A DNA stretch of 64,000 nt from Desulfosporosinus youngiae DSM 17734 (GCF_000244895.1 NZ_CM001441.1:1-64000); one strand, 5' to 3'; shown: positions 54,299 through 63,161, counted from the first letter of the stretch. The notes: a model not told the origin generated them from the letters alone. Made by a program: numbers and translations.

Positions 54299-55213
54299 AT
54301 GTATTCTTTGCCGATTACTACGTATTCCGATTATTGGCGGAGAACTAAAGTATGGAGTGCATATTTTGGAAGTTTAGCGATTTTAGTCGCCGGAACGAGA
54401 TATTCCGCTTCAGACCAACAATACCTTGAAAAAGCCGTGCCGCCGTCACCTAAGTTACACTCTTTAAGTATAGAAAATGTAAGAATGGAAGAGCTGATAG
54501 ATGGCTCATTTATAAGAGTAGCGAGCAGCCGGGGGTTAAATAGGCAAGGGCTAACCCGGCAGGGGCAAATCAGCCGGGGATTAGTAAGTACGAATGCAGA
54601 TCAAATAGCCCCAAGCAGTGAACAGGTGACAAGGGTAATGAGTAAAATCGAAACCGTTGAGCAGCAGCTCCCCTATGGCACCGAATACATTGAGTCAGAT
54701 AAGCTCCCCCCAGGTACGAGTGAAATACAGGTAAAAGGGGAGAAAGGAATCGAACGTAAAGTCGTAAAAACATTTGAGGCTGATGGACAACCTATCGGAC
54801 AACAAGTACTATCCTCATTTGAACTTATAAGTCCAAAGAAAGAAGTCATTATTCGCAACACAAAACCTATTCCCAAGAAAAAGGTCGTTATTCAAAACCC
54901 TCAATCAAAACCTGCCGAAGATGTCGATTTAGCTAACTTGAATATCAGTAAAACCTTGAAGGTTGAAGCTACGGCTTATACGTATACAGGAAATAATACT
55001 GCAACTGGTGTCAAGCCAAGAGAGGGCTTGATTGCTGTAGATCCTAAAGTGATTGCTTTGGGAAGCAAGGTTTATGTTGAAGGATATGGATATGCTATAG
55101 CGGCAGATACTGGCGGAAGTATCCGGGGACAAAAAATTGATGTGTTTTTCTCTACCCTTCGTCAATGCATTGACTGGGGAAGAAAGTCTGTTCGCGTTCA
55201 TGTATTAAATTAG
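54299..55213 (+). CDS. G5 and 3D-domain cell-wall protein
   Basis: 304 residues. A membrane anchor or signal segment lies near 18-35 (VWSAYFGSLAILVAGTRY), then a G5 domain near 125-190 (GTSEIQVKGEKGIERKVVKT) and a C-terminal 3D domain (VEATAYTYTGNNTATG, ALGSKVYVEGYGYAIAADTGG, RGQKIDVFF) with the three aspartates. The 3D fold is that of lytic transglycosylase-like resuscitation factors such as Sps/YabE, so it likely acts on peptidoglycan. The ATG at 54299 has AAGGAGGG. A second 3D protein follows. Confidence 0.88.
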   Translation: MYSLPITTYSDYWRRTKVWSAYFGSLAILVAGTRYSASDQQYLEKAVPPSPKLHSLSIENVRMEELIDGSFIRVASSRGLNRQGLTRQGQISRGLVSTNADQIAPSSEQVTRVMSKIETVEQQLPYGTEYIESDKLPPGTSEIQVKGEKGIERKVVKTFEADGQPIGQQVLSSFELISPKKEVIIRNTKPIPKKKVVIQNPQSKPAEDVDLANLNISKTLKVEATAYTYTGNNTATGVKPREGLIAVDPKVIALGSKVYVEGYGYAIAADTGGSIRGQKIDVFFSTLRQCIDWGRKSVRVHVLN

Positions 55214-55239
55214 ATAATAACCATAAAATGTAAAAAACT

Positions 55240-55268
55240 TTGACAACTGACTACTTTTAACTTAAAAT
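55240..55268 (+). promoter_or_regulatory. yabE promoter
   Basis: Perfect TTGACA (55240-55245), 17-bp spacer, TAAAAT (55263-55268), a strong sigma-A-like promoter. Confidence 0.8.
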
Positions 55269-55298
55269 GAAGTTGTTATCAGGGTTTGGAGGGATTTA

Positions 55299-56474
55299 AT
55301 GTTTCAGTTGACTCGAACTCAGGCATTGAACCTAGTTCGGACATCACGTATTGTCCAAATATCCGGTGTTGTATTTACTATTTTTCTGATTTCCGCCATA
55401 GCAGTTTTGTACAATCTAAAAACCATTAATGCCAATATCGATGGAAACCCGGTGCGTATTACGACGATCTATGGGACTGTGGGTCAGGCGCTAGAGCATT
55501 CATCTAAGCTTGAATTCTATCCGGAAGATATCGTAAGTCCTTCAAGAGATACACCAGTTACGGATGAGATGACCATTGATGTTGCAACTAGTGTACCGGT
55601 TCAGCTCTCAGTCGATGGGCAACTGTTCAACACACGAACGGCAAAAGAAACGGTCGGAGAAGCTTTGAGCGAGATATCAGCAAGGTATGCCCTGGAGATT
55701 AAAGATGTGGATGAAGTCAATGTAGAGCGTTCAGATTCTGTGACGGATAGTATGGATATTGAAGTACGAAGGTCGATCCCCATCCAAGTTAGTGCAGATG
55801 GTAACAAGTATGAGACGTATCTGGCACCGCGTACGGTTGGCGAAGCACTTAAAAAGCTTGGAATCGCTTTAGGTACTATGGATAAGGTTTCATTGGCCCT
55901 TGACCATATCTTAGAACCAAATGACCAATTGAACGTGGTACGGGTTGCCTACAAAGTAGAGACGATAAAAAGTGAGATTCCTTTTCAGACGGTTGCTCAG
56001 GCTGCCGACTATCCGGTAGGGTTACCGGACAGAATTGTCAGCCGTGGCTCTCAGGGTCTTCAAGAACAGACGGTCAGACTAACCTTAGAGGATGGAAAAG
56101 AGGTTGACCGGGTAGTAATCGGTCAACGAGTGGTTACTCCCCCAACCAATCAAGTTGTTTCGCGTGGTACTCAAACCTCAATTTCGCGGGGTGGGAATAC
56201 GATTAATTTTAAGCGGGCGTATGTTATGAAAGCAACTGCCTATTGTATACCTGGTGGGAGAACTGCAACAGGGGCTTCGGTCCGCAGTGGAATAATTGCA
56301 GTTGATCCCAGGATTATTCCTTTAGGTAAAAAAGTATATGTCGAGGGGTATGGTTCTGCCAGCGCTTTAGATACAGGAGGAGCGATCAAAGGCAATCGTA
56401 TCGACCTTTACATGAATTCTCAACAGGAAGCACTATCATGGGGAGTTCGTACTGTGACAGTTTATGTCCAATAA
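55299..56474 (+). CDS. yabE: YabE-like DUF348-G5-3D protein
   Basis: 391 residues. Membrane anchor near 20-42 (ISGVVFTIFLISAIAVLYNL), three DUF348 repeats (about 45-220; each has a GTVGQAL / ETVGEAL / RTVGEAL core), a G5 domain (IPFQTVAQAADYPVGLPDRI) and a C-terminal 3D domain (MKATAYCIPGGRTATG, VEGYGSASALDTGGAIKGN). It is a predicted cell-wall hydrolase. In B. subtilis yabE lies at the same place between yabD (tatD) and rnmV. Confidence 0.93.
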   Translation: MFQLTRTQALNLVRTSRIVQISGVVFTIFLISAIAVLYNLKTINANIDGNPVRITTIYGTVGQALEHSSKLEFYPEDIVSPSRDTPVTDEMTIDVATSVPVQLSVDGQLFNTRTAKETVGEALSEISARYALEIKDVDEVNVERSDSVTDSMDIEVRRSIPIQVSADGNKYETYLAPRTVGEALKKLGIALGTMDKVSLALDHILEPNDQLNVVRVAYKVETIKSEIPFQTVAQAADYPVGLPDRIVSRGSQGLQEQTVRLTLEDGKEVDRVVIGQRVVTPPTNQVVSRGTQTSISRGGNTINFKRAYVMKATAYCIPGGRTATGASVRSGIIAVDPRIIPLGKKVYVEGYGSASALDTGGAIKGNRIDLYMNSQQEALSWGVRTVTVYVQ

Positions 56475-56502
56475 ATGAAACTCGTTCACTATAGATCAAA
56501 CA

Positions 56503-56542
56503 AGAGAGCCTTGGCATTTTTGATGCGGGGGCTCTCTCTTTT
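56503..56542 (+). terminator. terminator of yabE
   Basis: Stem AGAGAGCC / GGCTCTCT, 19-nt loop, then CTTTTT. Confidence 0.85.
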
Positions 56543-56616
56543 TGGCGGCCTGAAAGTATAAGTTTATTTGTTGACACATACTCATATAAGAGAATCGCGA
56601 AACGGGGGAGTGCTGA

Positions 56617-57324
56617 ATGCGATGGCCAAAGGTAATCATAGGGACGAGATTTGCCATAATACTTGTCATTGGGGTTATGGGGAGCCTGGTACTCTCCGTA
56701 TTCTGGCAGGGTTCAACCGCTGTAGTAAGTCAACTTGAAAACCGATATGTGGTGATGCTTGATCCCGGACATGGGGGATATGATCCGGGAGCGGTTACCC
56801 CTCAGGGTGTTTATGAAAAGGCCATTAATCTTCAAATTGCCCAGATCGTCAAGGAAATGCTGCTGCCTAGCGGGATTCAAGTTTTTCTTACCCGTGAAGA
56901 AGATCTGGATTATGTTCCAAATGGAGTAAAGGGGAAATCGACAAAGAAGCAACTTGATTTAAATCATCGCATTGAAATGGCTGACCAAGAGCATGCGGAT
57001 ATTTTTGTCAGTTTGCATGTAAATGCAACTGCGACCGGTCAAAATTCGGGTGCGGAAACATTTTACCATTATAAATCTGAATCTGGAAAAAGGTTAGCAG
57101 AATTAATTCAGCAAGAACTGATAAAAATATCCGGGATGAATCGTAGGATTGCAAAACCTGGCGATTTTTACATTATTAAAAATACCAGCATGCCTTCTGT
57201 AATTGTCGAAGTAGGATATTTGTCCAGTGTAAAAGAACAAAAAAAACTACAGCAAACTTGGTACCAGGAACAGCTGGCCAGAGCAATTGCCAAAGGAATT
57301 GCCAATTATTTTGAACTTCCATAA
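56617..57324 (+). CDS. N-acetylmuramoyl-L-alanine amidase (CwlD-like)
   Basis: 235 residues: membrane anchor near 10-30, then an amidase_3 domain. Zinc ligands and catalytic residues are seen in LDPGHGGYDPGA, the Glu in YEKAINLQIAQ, SLHVNA and the final VEVGYLSS. CwlD-type enzymes strip peptides from muramic acid so that spore cortex lactam can form, making the cortex degradable on germination. GGGGGAG lies before the ATG. The spore role is inferred from family and neighbourhood. Confidence 0.88.
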   Translation: MRWPKVIIGTRFAIILVIGVMGSLVLSVFWQGSTAVVSQLENRYVVMLDPGHGGYDPGAVTPQGVYEKAINLQIAQIVKEMLLPSGIQVFLTREEDLDYVPNGVKGKSTKKQLDLNHRIEMADQEHADIFVSLHVNATATGQNSGAETFYHYKSESGKRLAELIQQELIKISGMNRRIAKPGDFYIIKNTSMPSVIVEVGYLSSVKEQKKLQQTWYQEQLARAIAKGIANYFELP

Positions 57325-57431
57325 TTAGCTTAAATAGGATATTAACGCTTTAGGCTTAGATACATAACCTTTTTTTTAGAGGGGAAGATAAAGTCAGTTA
57401 CCGAATCTAGATTAAGGAGTTGAAGTGCAGT

Positions 57432-58601
57432 ATGAAACGGTTTCTGACTTTATTGGCGAGTAGTGCCTTGATTTTTGGCCTTACCTTAACAGGGTGTAAC
57501 AATGTACAGCCACCAGCTGCTCCCGATGCACCACCGGAGCAAACGGCACAACTGCCGGAAGCTGAGGCAGGGTCAACGCGTGATTCCGTGTTAGGTCCGG
57601 AGAAGCGAGTTGTCATGGGATTTTATACTGATCAGGAGGGACCTGTACCAAGCTCAAAAGAAACAACCTTAAAAAATGCCAAATTATTAGATGAAGTAGC
57701 GTTTTTCTGGTACTCTTTTGATACCAACGGAAAGGTTATCACAACCGGCGACGTTGATTTAAAAATTAAAGATCAGGTTCAAAAAAATGGATCTAAAGCC
57801 TATGCCCTGATCCATAACATGAAGCTAAAAGGAACGGTTGGCTTTGATGAGAACCTGGCCCATGCTGTGTTATCTAACCCTGGGAAACGATCCAACTTAG
57901 TAAACAACTTAGTTAACCTGACGACCAAAGATAATTGGGACGGAATTTCGATTGACATTGAAAAAACCCCTCCCGGAGACCGGGAAAATTTTTCAGCCTT
58001 CGTTGCAGAGCTTAAGAAAGGGTTACAAGCAAAAGATAAAGTCTTAAATATTTCTATCCCTGCCAAGTTCGTGGATTATCCATCAGATCTATGGTCAGGT
58101 GCTTATGATTATGCGGCGATTGGAAAATCAGCTGACCAAATTATTCTGATGACCTATGATGAACATGGCTTAGGAACTACCCAAGGACCAATCGCCTCTG
58201 AGGGATGGGTCGATAGGGTTATCAAATTTGCGGTTGGAAAAATACCTAAGGAAAAAATCGTTATGGGTCTCCCTGTCTATTCATTTGACTGGGGAACCAA
58301 TAAACCGACTATGCCGGATTATCTGTCCTATGCTCAAACTGTTGAGCGTGCGAAAAAACATGGTGTTGAAATAGTTACCGATCCTAATGCGAAAGTTCCA
58401 CAGTTTACCTACACGGCCAATGGAGTACGTCACGAAGTTTACTTTGAGAACATCGCTAGTTTAAGAGCAAAAATGGATGATGCACTGAAACACAAGTTAC
58501 ACGGTGTGGCCATTTGGCGTTTAGGGATGGAAGATCCCCAGATCTGGGAACAGCTCATAAAAACCTATGGAACAAATAAGGAAACAAGGGAAAAGAAATA
58601 A
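57432..58601 (+). CDS. GH18-family lipoprotein (spore-type glycosidase)
   Basis: 389 residues. Signal peptide with lipobox LTLTGCNN, then a Pro/Ala/Glu-rich linker and a GH18 barrel. The catalytic motif DGxDxDxE appears as WDGISIDIEKTP, with the catalytic Glu kept. Substrate-side residues MTYDEHG and FYTDQEG fit the YaaH/YdhD-like branch linked to spore cortex or coat, but LysM repeats found in YaaH are absent. The ATG at 57432 has AAGGAG twelve bases upstream. It lies directly after the CwlD-like gene. Confidence 0.85.
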   Translation: MKRFLTLLASSALIFGLTLTGCNNVQPPAAPDAPPEQTAQLPEAEAGSTRDSVLGPEKRVVMGFYTDQEGPVPSSKETTLKNAKLLDEVAFFWYSFDTNGKVITTGDVDLKIKDQVQKNGSKAYALIHNMKLKGTVGFDENLAHAVLSNPGKRSNLVNNLVNLTTKDNWDGISIDIEKTPPGDRENFSAFVAELKKGLQAKDKVLNISIPAKFVDYPSDLWSGAYDYAAIGKSADQIILMTYDEHGLGTTQGPIASEGWVDRVIKFAVGKIPKEKIVMGLPVYSFDWGTNKPTMPDYLSYAQTVERAKKHGVEIVTDPNAKVPQFTYTANGVRHEVYFENIASLRAKMDDALKHKLHGVAIWRLGMEDPQIWEQLIKTYGTNKETREKK

Positions 58602-58613
58602 CGTAATATACTG

Positions 58614-58653
58614 ATAACGAGGGCGAAGGAAACTAATCTTTCGCTCTCGTTAT
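58614..58653 (+). terminator. terminator of the GH18 gene
   Basis: Stem ATAACGAGGGCGAA / TTTCGCTCTCGTTAT with a small bulge, then CCTTT; a short T tail. Confidence 0.65.
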
Positions 58654-58749
58654 CCTTTAATGAGTGGTACTCCGTACTTTGCTCTGCCGAAAATTTGAGT
58701 ATTTGGACATTCTCGGTTAAGATATAAGAGTTAAACGGAGGAATCTAAA

Positions 58750-59301
58750 ATGATAAAGGAACTAATCGTTGTAGAAGGAAAAAATGATGCGCATGCAGTG
58801 CGCCTCGCCCTTGGAGAAGTTGATGTAATTTGGACGGATGGGTATGGATTAACAAAGAAGACGTTGGAATACATTTCGGAAATGGCCAAGCGACAGGGGG
58901 TTATCGTTTTTACAGATCCGGATACTGTGGGCGAGCAGATTCGCAATCGTATCCGAACTTATGTCCCTCAAGCGAAGCATGTTTATCTAACGAGAAAAGC
59001 AGCAACCAAAAAGGGAGATATCGGAGTCGAAAATGCCGCTCTGCAAGAAATTCGTAATGCTTTTGCCCATATTAAACAAGATCAGGGAACGTCTGGTGAA
59101 GAGTTTACCATCGAGGATTTAGTGCTGATGGGTCTGGCGGGATCCGCTAAGGCCAGTGAATATAGGGTAACTCTTGGACGCAAGTTAGGTATCGGAGATT
59201 CTAATGCTAAACAATTTTTGCATCGATTAAATCGTTTTGGAATCACTCGGCAGGAGTTTCTTCAAGCGATAGAGGAGGTGCAGTGTGGAGAACGCAGCTG
59301 A
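58750..59301 (+). CDS. rnmV: ribonuclease M5
   Basis: 183 residues. TOPRIM catalytic domain (ELIVVEGKNDAHAVRLAL, VIVFTDPDTVGEQIRNRI) and the C-terminal RNase M5 domain (SGEEFTIEDLVLMGLAG). It matures 5S rRNA from its precursor. GGAGGAA precedes the ATG. It overlaps rsmA by 17 bp, as in other Firmicutes. Confidence 0.95.
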   Translation: MIKELIVVEGKNDAHAVRLALGEVDVIWTDGYGLTKKTLEYISEMAKRQGVIVFTDPDTVGEQIRNRIRTYVPQAKHVYLTRKAATKKGDIGVENAALQEIRNAFAHIKQDQGTSGEEFTIEDLVLMGLAGSAKASEYRVTLGRKLGIGDSNAKQFLHRLNRFGITRQEFLQAIEEVQCGERS

Positions 59302-60109
59302 ATACACACGACGTCTCGTAAAACATGGGGCACGTGCTCATAAATCCTTGGGTCAGAATTTTTTGATCAGTGACGAAGTGATTGAACATATTATCTCAGC
59401 CAGTACATTACAACCAGATGTCCCTCTGGTAGAAATCGGTCCTGGCCTTGGAGTCTTAACCCGGGTTCTTGCTCCTCAGGTAGAGAAAATGTGGGCAGTC
59501 GAGTTAGACGACCATAAGATCAGCATTTTAAATAAAGAGCTAAAAGGGCATCCCATAGAGCTTATTCATCAAGATGCCTTAAAGCTGGACCTTAAAGATC
59601 TATGGGGAGAGAAGATGGGTTATCTGATAGGAAATTTGCCTTACTATATCACTAGCCCCCTAATTATGCACTTTCTGGAACAGGAAAAGCAGCTAAGGGG
59701 AATGACAATCATGGTTCAAAAAGAAGTCGCGGATCGAATCGCTGCATCACCAGGGAGTAAAACCTATGGAATCTTATCGATCGCGGTTCAAATCTCTGCC
59801 AGGGTTACGAAAGTAATGGATGTTTTGCCAAGTGCTTTTTGGCCGGCGCCAAAGGTCACATCTGCTGTGATCAGGCTGGACCTTTGCTCTTACCCAGGAT
59901 TTGATATGAATAGAAAGGACTTCTTCCGGGTAGTGAAAGCTGCCTTCAGTCAACGTCGAAAGACGCTGGGAAATTCCCTGGCCGGTGGTTTAGGGATAAA
60001 AAAAGATGATGTGATAGAACGTATGCAGAGCGTGGGCATCTCTGCCAGCCGGCGAGCGGAATCGCTAAGTATCGAGGAATTTCAGGTGCTATCGAAAGCT
60101 TTTCTATGA
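59285..60109 (+). CDS. rsmA: 16S rRNA dimethyladenosine transferase
   Basis: 274 residues. SAM motif VEIGPGLGVLTRVLA, the catalytic motif NLPYYITSPL, and the N-terminal KSLGQNFL are KsgA/RsmA hallmarks. It dimethylates A1518 and A1519 of 16S rRNA. GTG start at 59285 inside the end of rnmV, with GGAGG upstream (gene pair rnmV-rsmA). Confidence 0.96.
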   Translation: MENAAEYTRRLVKHGARAHKSLGQNFLISDEVIEHIISASTLQPDVPLVEIGPGLGVLTRVLAPQVEKMWAVELDDHKISILNKELKGHPIELIHQDALKLDLKDLWGEKMGYLIGNLPYYITSPLIMHFLEQEKQLRGMTIMVQKEVADRIAASPGSKTYGILSIAVQISARVTKVMDVLPSAFWPAPKVTSAVIRLDLCSYPGFDMNRKDFFRVVKAAFSQRRKTLGNSLAGGLGIKKDDVIERMQSVGISASRRAESLSIEEFQVLSKAFL

Positions 60110-60134
60110 ATATAGGTTTCAATCCAAGCCTTAA

Positions 60135-60196
60135 GACGGGGGGACGGGGTTGTTGACACACACGAATGTGTGTGTCAACAACCCCGTCCCCCCGTC
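60135..60196. repeat. 62-bp perfect inverted repeat
   Basis: Two 29-bp arms, perfectly complementary, around GAAT. The left arm runs GACGGGGGGACGGGG then TTGTTGACACACAC. It starts 25 bp after the rsmA stop codon. As RNA it would be an extremely stable hairpin without a T tail. GGGGACGG-bearing palindromes are a known class of dispersed clostridial repeats; a related hairpin is at 62774-62820. Confidence 0.9.
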
Positions 60197-60350
60197 GCAC
60201 CCCCTCGTTTTCCTGACAACATTTGAACCTAAGTGAGCATAAAAGACAGAAAATAGCCAAACTATAAAAGGGCCTGAAATTTGCTGCTCGAAGCACGCTT
60301 GAGGTTCTAAATTTAGATAAACGTTGAAGATAATGGAGGGTGAACAGGGG

Positions 60351-60947
60351 TTGGGAAAGGGTATTAAACATGGAGCAAAAAAATGGTCGACGATTATTGC
60401 AACGACAGCAACATCTGTGCTTGCCATTACGGCATTGATTACGGTCTATTTAACGGTTGCCGCCTGGAAAGTTCAACAGGAGACCACACGTCCTTTTTTT
60501 GTCTTGAAAGAATCTCCAAAGGTAGAGTTGGGCAATGAGCTTAGTTTAGAGTTAAGATTTAATAACGTAGGAGTACATCCAGCCGTTAATCTTTCCAGTG
60601 AGACTGTCGTCTTTGATGAACAATTATCTGCTGAGCCGGTTTATCTTGATGAAGCATCCATTGTCAATGAGATTCCTAAAGATGCGTCCTCAAGCCTGGT
60701 TTTAGTTATACCCGGCGAGGAGATTTATCCTAAACAGTTTAATATTGATGGGCATTACGTGGTTGTGGACTTACAATATACTGATCCTATCTTAAATAAA
60801 TCCTATAATCAGACGATTTACATGAAGTGGAGTGGTGTACGAGAGGGAAAATTGCAACCGATTGTGCATGTGCAAGTTGACGAAAAGGATAAGATCAGCC
60901 AATACTTTCAGGAGCATAATATTGATCCGAAATTAAGAAGTCAGTAG
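60351..60947 (+). CDS. single-pass membrane protein of unknown function
   Basis: 198 residues. A short basic N-terminus and one TM helix near 17-40 (ATSVLAITALITVYLTVAAW) precede a soluble, beta-rich domain (about 45-198) with features such as LRFNNVGVHPAVNLSS that suggest an Ig-like extracytoplasmic fold. The start is TTG at 60351 with GGAGGG ten bases upstream. It ends directly against the convergent glycosyltransferase gene. No family is recognised. Confidence 0.72.
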   Translation: MGKGIKHGAKKWSTIIATTATSVLAITALITVYLTVAAWKVQQETTRPFFVLKESPKVELGNELSLELRFNNVGVHPAVNLSSETVVFDEQLSAEPVYLDEASIVNEIPKDASSSLVLVIPGEEIYPKQFNIDGHYVVVDLQYTDPILNKSYNQTIYMKWSGVREGKLQPIVHVQVDEKDKISQYFQEHNIDPKLRSQ

Positions 60948-61823
60948 TTATAGATCCGACAAATGATCGCCGGGATTTGAAATAGAGGAGGATGATCCTG
61001 GTACAATGATATGCTGTTCATAAAATGTTCCTCGAGATTCAAGGGAGTGCTCCCAATACTGGAGGAGATCAAAACGTCGTTCCGGGTGGTAGCCAAGCAA
61101 TTTGTGTTTGCCCAGTGAGCGGGACATAGGTTTGCCTTGAACTAAAGATAATCCCATTAGGCAATCTCCAATGATTGTTTCGGCAATCAGACGGGCATGA
61201 CGACGGTGTTTCCGGGGAGAGTGCAGTGCTACATGAGGGATGGATGTGGCTACCTTAATCGATAAATTGTTTTTCTTAGCCCAGTATAAGGTGAGCGGGG
61301 GAATGGCAATGGCTTCAAGAGGGAGAAGCTGTAAGGCTCTTTCAGAAAGGGCATGAGGTCCATGAGTAGGGGTTGCGAGGCCAAGACGTTTAAATAAATC
61401 CAGTTCCCGATTAAGCTTCGCTCTAAATCTAAGGACGACATTAGCGAGTTTTTGACGATGGGGAATGTAGGGATAACAATTTGTGAGAGCAACATCAATT
61501 CCTGATTCTATAGACGTAAGAAGGTGAACAAGATTCTCGTAAATATCCCCGGACATATCCCCATCGACAAAGAGGGCTCCCTTAACGCCTAAAGAACGTG
61601 CATAAAGTGCACCAATCGCCCTCGGTATATCAATTCCTAGTGGTTCTGAAAAATAGAGAATATGAATACGAGTATCAGGAATTGAGCGGACAAGTTCAAA
61701 TGTCCGGTCCGTGCAGCCGTTAAGAACTAAAATGATGTGGCTGATAGGAAGTCGTAGAATGGTGGTCAAAGCTGCCAAGATGCTCTTCTCTTCATTTTTA
61801 GCGGGAATAATCGTTGCGAACAT
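60948..61823 (-). CDS. family 2 glycosyltransferase
   Basis: 291 residues. GT-A fold: TIIPAKNEEKSILAAL, HIILVLNGCTDRT, then the metal-binding FVDGDMSGD (DxD-like). C-terminal acceptor-side region is basic. No membrane helix, so a cytoplasmic or peripheral enzyme. The stop codon abuts that of the neighbouring plus-strand gene. The sugar donor and acceptor are unknown; spore-surface or envelope glycosylation is possible given yabG next door. Confidence 0.87.
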   Translation of the reverse strand: MFATIIPAKNEEKSILAALTTILRLPISHIILVLNGCTDRTFELVRSIPDTRIHILYFSEPLGIDIPRAIGALYARSLGVKGALFVDGDMSGDIYENLVHLLTSIESGIDVALTNCYPYIPHRQKLANVVLRFRAKLNRELDLFKRLGLATPTHGPHALSERALQLLPLEAIAIPPLTLYWAKKNNLSIKVATSIPHVALHSPRKHRRHARLIAETIIGDCLMGLSLVQGKPMSRSLGKHKLLGYHPERRFDLLQYWEHSLESRGTFYEQHIIVPGSSSSISNPGDHLSDL

Positions 61824-61881
61824 CGTTTGACCCCCTCTTAAGTTAAACTTGCTATAATATATGCCGTTCTGTTTTATTCGA

Positions 61882-61890
61882 CATAGTATA
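61882..61890 (+). promoter_or_regulatory. possible sigma-K -10 box before yabG
   Basis: CATAGTATA fits the sigma-K -10 consensus CATANNNTA, 32 bp before the yabG start. The expected AC-type -35 is not clear. YabG is sigma-K-dependent in B. subtilis. Confidence 0.35.
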
Positions 61891-61921
61891 TAGCAACAAA
61901 AAGGAAGAGGAGGATTTGGTT

Positions 61922-62758
61922 ATGGTTCAGGTTGGAGATATTGTCGCACGTCTATCCCATCAACAGGATATCTTTTTTCACGTTGATCGGATACAGGGAA
62001 ATTCAAGAGGTAAATATTCCGCAATTCTCAAAGGGCTTAATCTAAGACTGCTTGCGGATGCTCCTATCTCTGACCTTGTACTGAAGAGTCCTATTGAGGT
62101 TGCTAATTATCAGCGTGAAGATCATAAAATGATTTATCAAAGGTTAAACAAATTGACCAGTCAGCGCAAAGTGGAACTAGATGATCAGAGAGAATTTTTT
62201 GAGATACCGGGACGGGTGCTGCAGCTTGATGGAGACCAGGAATATTTGCAGCAATGTATCAAGACCTATAAACAAATGGGAATTGATGCTAAAGGGATTT
62301 GCAAATCTGAAATTGAACAGCCCAGAGTCATACGTAAGATTTTGCAAGAAAACCCAGCTGATATTCTGGTATTGACAGGTCATGACGGGTTGATTTCCGG
62401 AAAAAAGGATTTTCATAGTATGGATAGCTATCGCAGTTCCCGCTATTTTGTGGAATCTGTCTTAGAAGCCAGACGATTTCAACATAATAGGGATGCGTTG
62501 GTAATTTTTGCAGGCGCCTGCCAATCCAACTACGAAGCCATCCTTGCGGCAGGCGCAAATTTTGCCTCATCACCGAAGCGTATGCTCATCCATGCCTTTG
62601 ATCCTGTCTTTATAGTTGAGCGAATTGCTTTTACCCCGACCGATCAAGTTGTGTGTGTCAAGGATATTTTGACCCACACAATTACAGGTACGGATGGAGT
62701 CGGGGGAGTTGAAACCCGGGGACAGATGAGGCGGGGATATCCCAGGAGCCCTTATTAA
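61922..62758 (+). CDS. yabG: sporulation-specific protease YabG
   Basis: 278 residues. MVQVGDIVARLSH at the N-terminus and the paired catalytic-type motifs LTGHDG and FAGACQSNYEAILAAGANFASSP are YabG hallmarks (cysteine-type peptidase). It processes spore coat proteins, and in Clostridioides also cortex-lytic factors. The ATG at 61922 has AGAGGAGG eight bases upstream and is better than the TTG two codons earlier. yabG after rsmA is a conserved order; here two genes are inserted between. Confidence 0.95.
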   Translation: MVQVGDIVARLSHQQDIFFHVDRIQGNSRGKYSAILKGLNLRLLADAPISDLVLKSPIEVANYQREDHKMIYQRLNKLTSQRKVELDDQREFFEIPGRVLQLDGDQEYLQQCIKTYKQMGIDAKGICKSEIEQPRVIRKILQENPADILVLTGHDGLISGKKDFHSMDSYRSSRYFVESVLEARRFQHNRDALVIFAGACQSNYEAILAAGANFASSPKRMLIHAFDPVFIVERIAFTPTDQVVCVKDILTHTITGTDGVGGVETRGQMRRGYPRSPY

Positions 62759-62773
62759 GCCTAAGTAAAGAGC

Positions 62774-62820
62774 GAGAGACAAGAGACAAGGGGACGGTGC
62801 CCTTGTCTTCTTGTCTTCTC
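62774..62820. terminator. large hairpin between convergent genes
   Basis: GAGAGACAAGAGACAAGGG pairs with CCCTTGTCTTCTTGTCTTCTC, with two single-base bulges, around GACGGTG. It contains GGGGACGG like the 60135-60196 palindrome. It sits between the ends of yabG and the minus-strand L,D-transpeptidase gene and could stop transcription from both sides. Confidence 0.55.
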
Positions 62821-62822
62821 AA

Positions 62823-63161
62823 CTATGCCTGAATAGTGACGTAGGTTCCTATTTCGACAAGCCGATATAGATTTTCAACGTCGTGGTTATGCATACGAAT
62901 GCAGCCTTTGGAAACTGCCTGCCCTATACTTGAAGGGTTATTTGTACCATGAATGCCATAATGAGGGATAGATAGCCCCAGCCAACAGCTGCCAAAAACT
63001 CCGCCGGGGTGCATTACTTTCGTGGCAATGGTGTAATTGCCGGGGGGAGTAGGAGTCGATGGTTTGCCTACTGCGATAGGATAAGAACAAATTCTCTGGT
63101 TCCCATCATAAAGTTCAAGCAATCTATGCGAGGGATAAATAACAATTCTTCGGTAGGGCAT
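62823..63161 (-). CDS. L,D-transpeptidase (YkuD)
   Basis: 112 residues, a minimal YkuD domain without LysM or signal peptide. The catalytic motif HGTNN ... SKGCIRMHNHD has the His, Ser, Cys and Arg expected. These enzymes make 3-3 cross-links in peptidoglycan. AAAGGAG lies twelve bases before the ATG. The short length and lack of export signal resemble the spore-associated YkuD proteins, which are synthesised inside the mother cell; this use is inferred. Confidence 0.9.
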   Translation of the reverse strand: MPYRRIVIYPSHRLLELYDGNQRICSYPIAVGKPSTPTPPGNYTIATKVMHPGGVFGSCWLGLSIPHYGIHGTNNPSSIGQAVSKGCIRMHNHDVENLYRLVEIGTYVTIQA

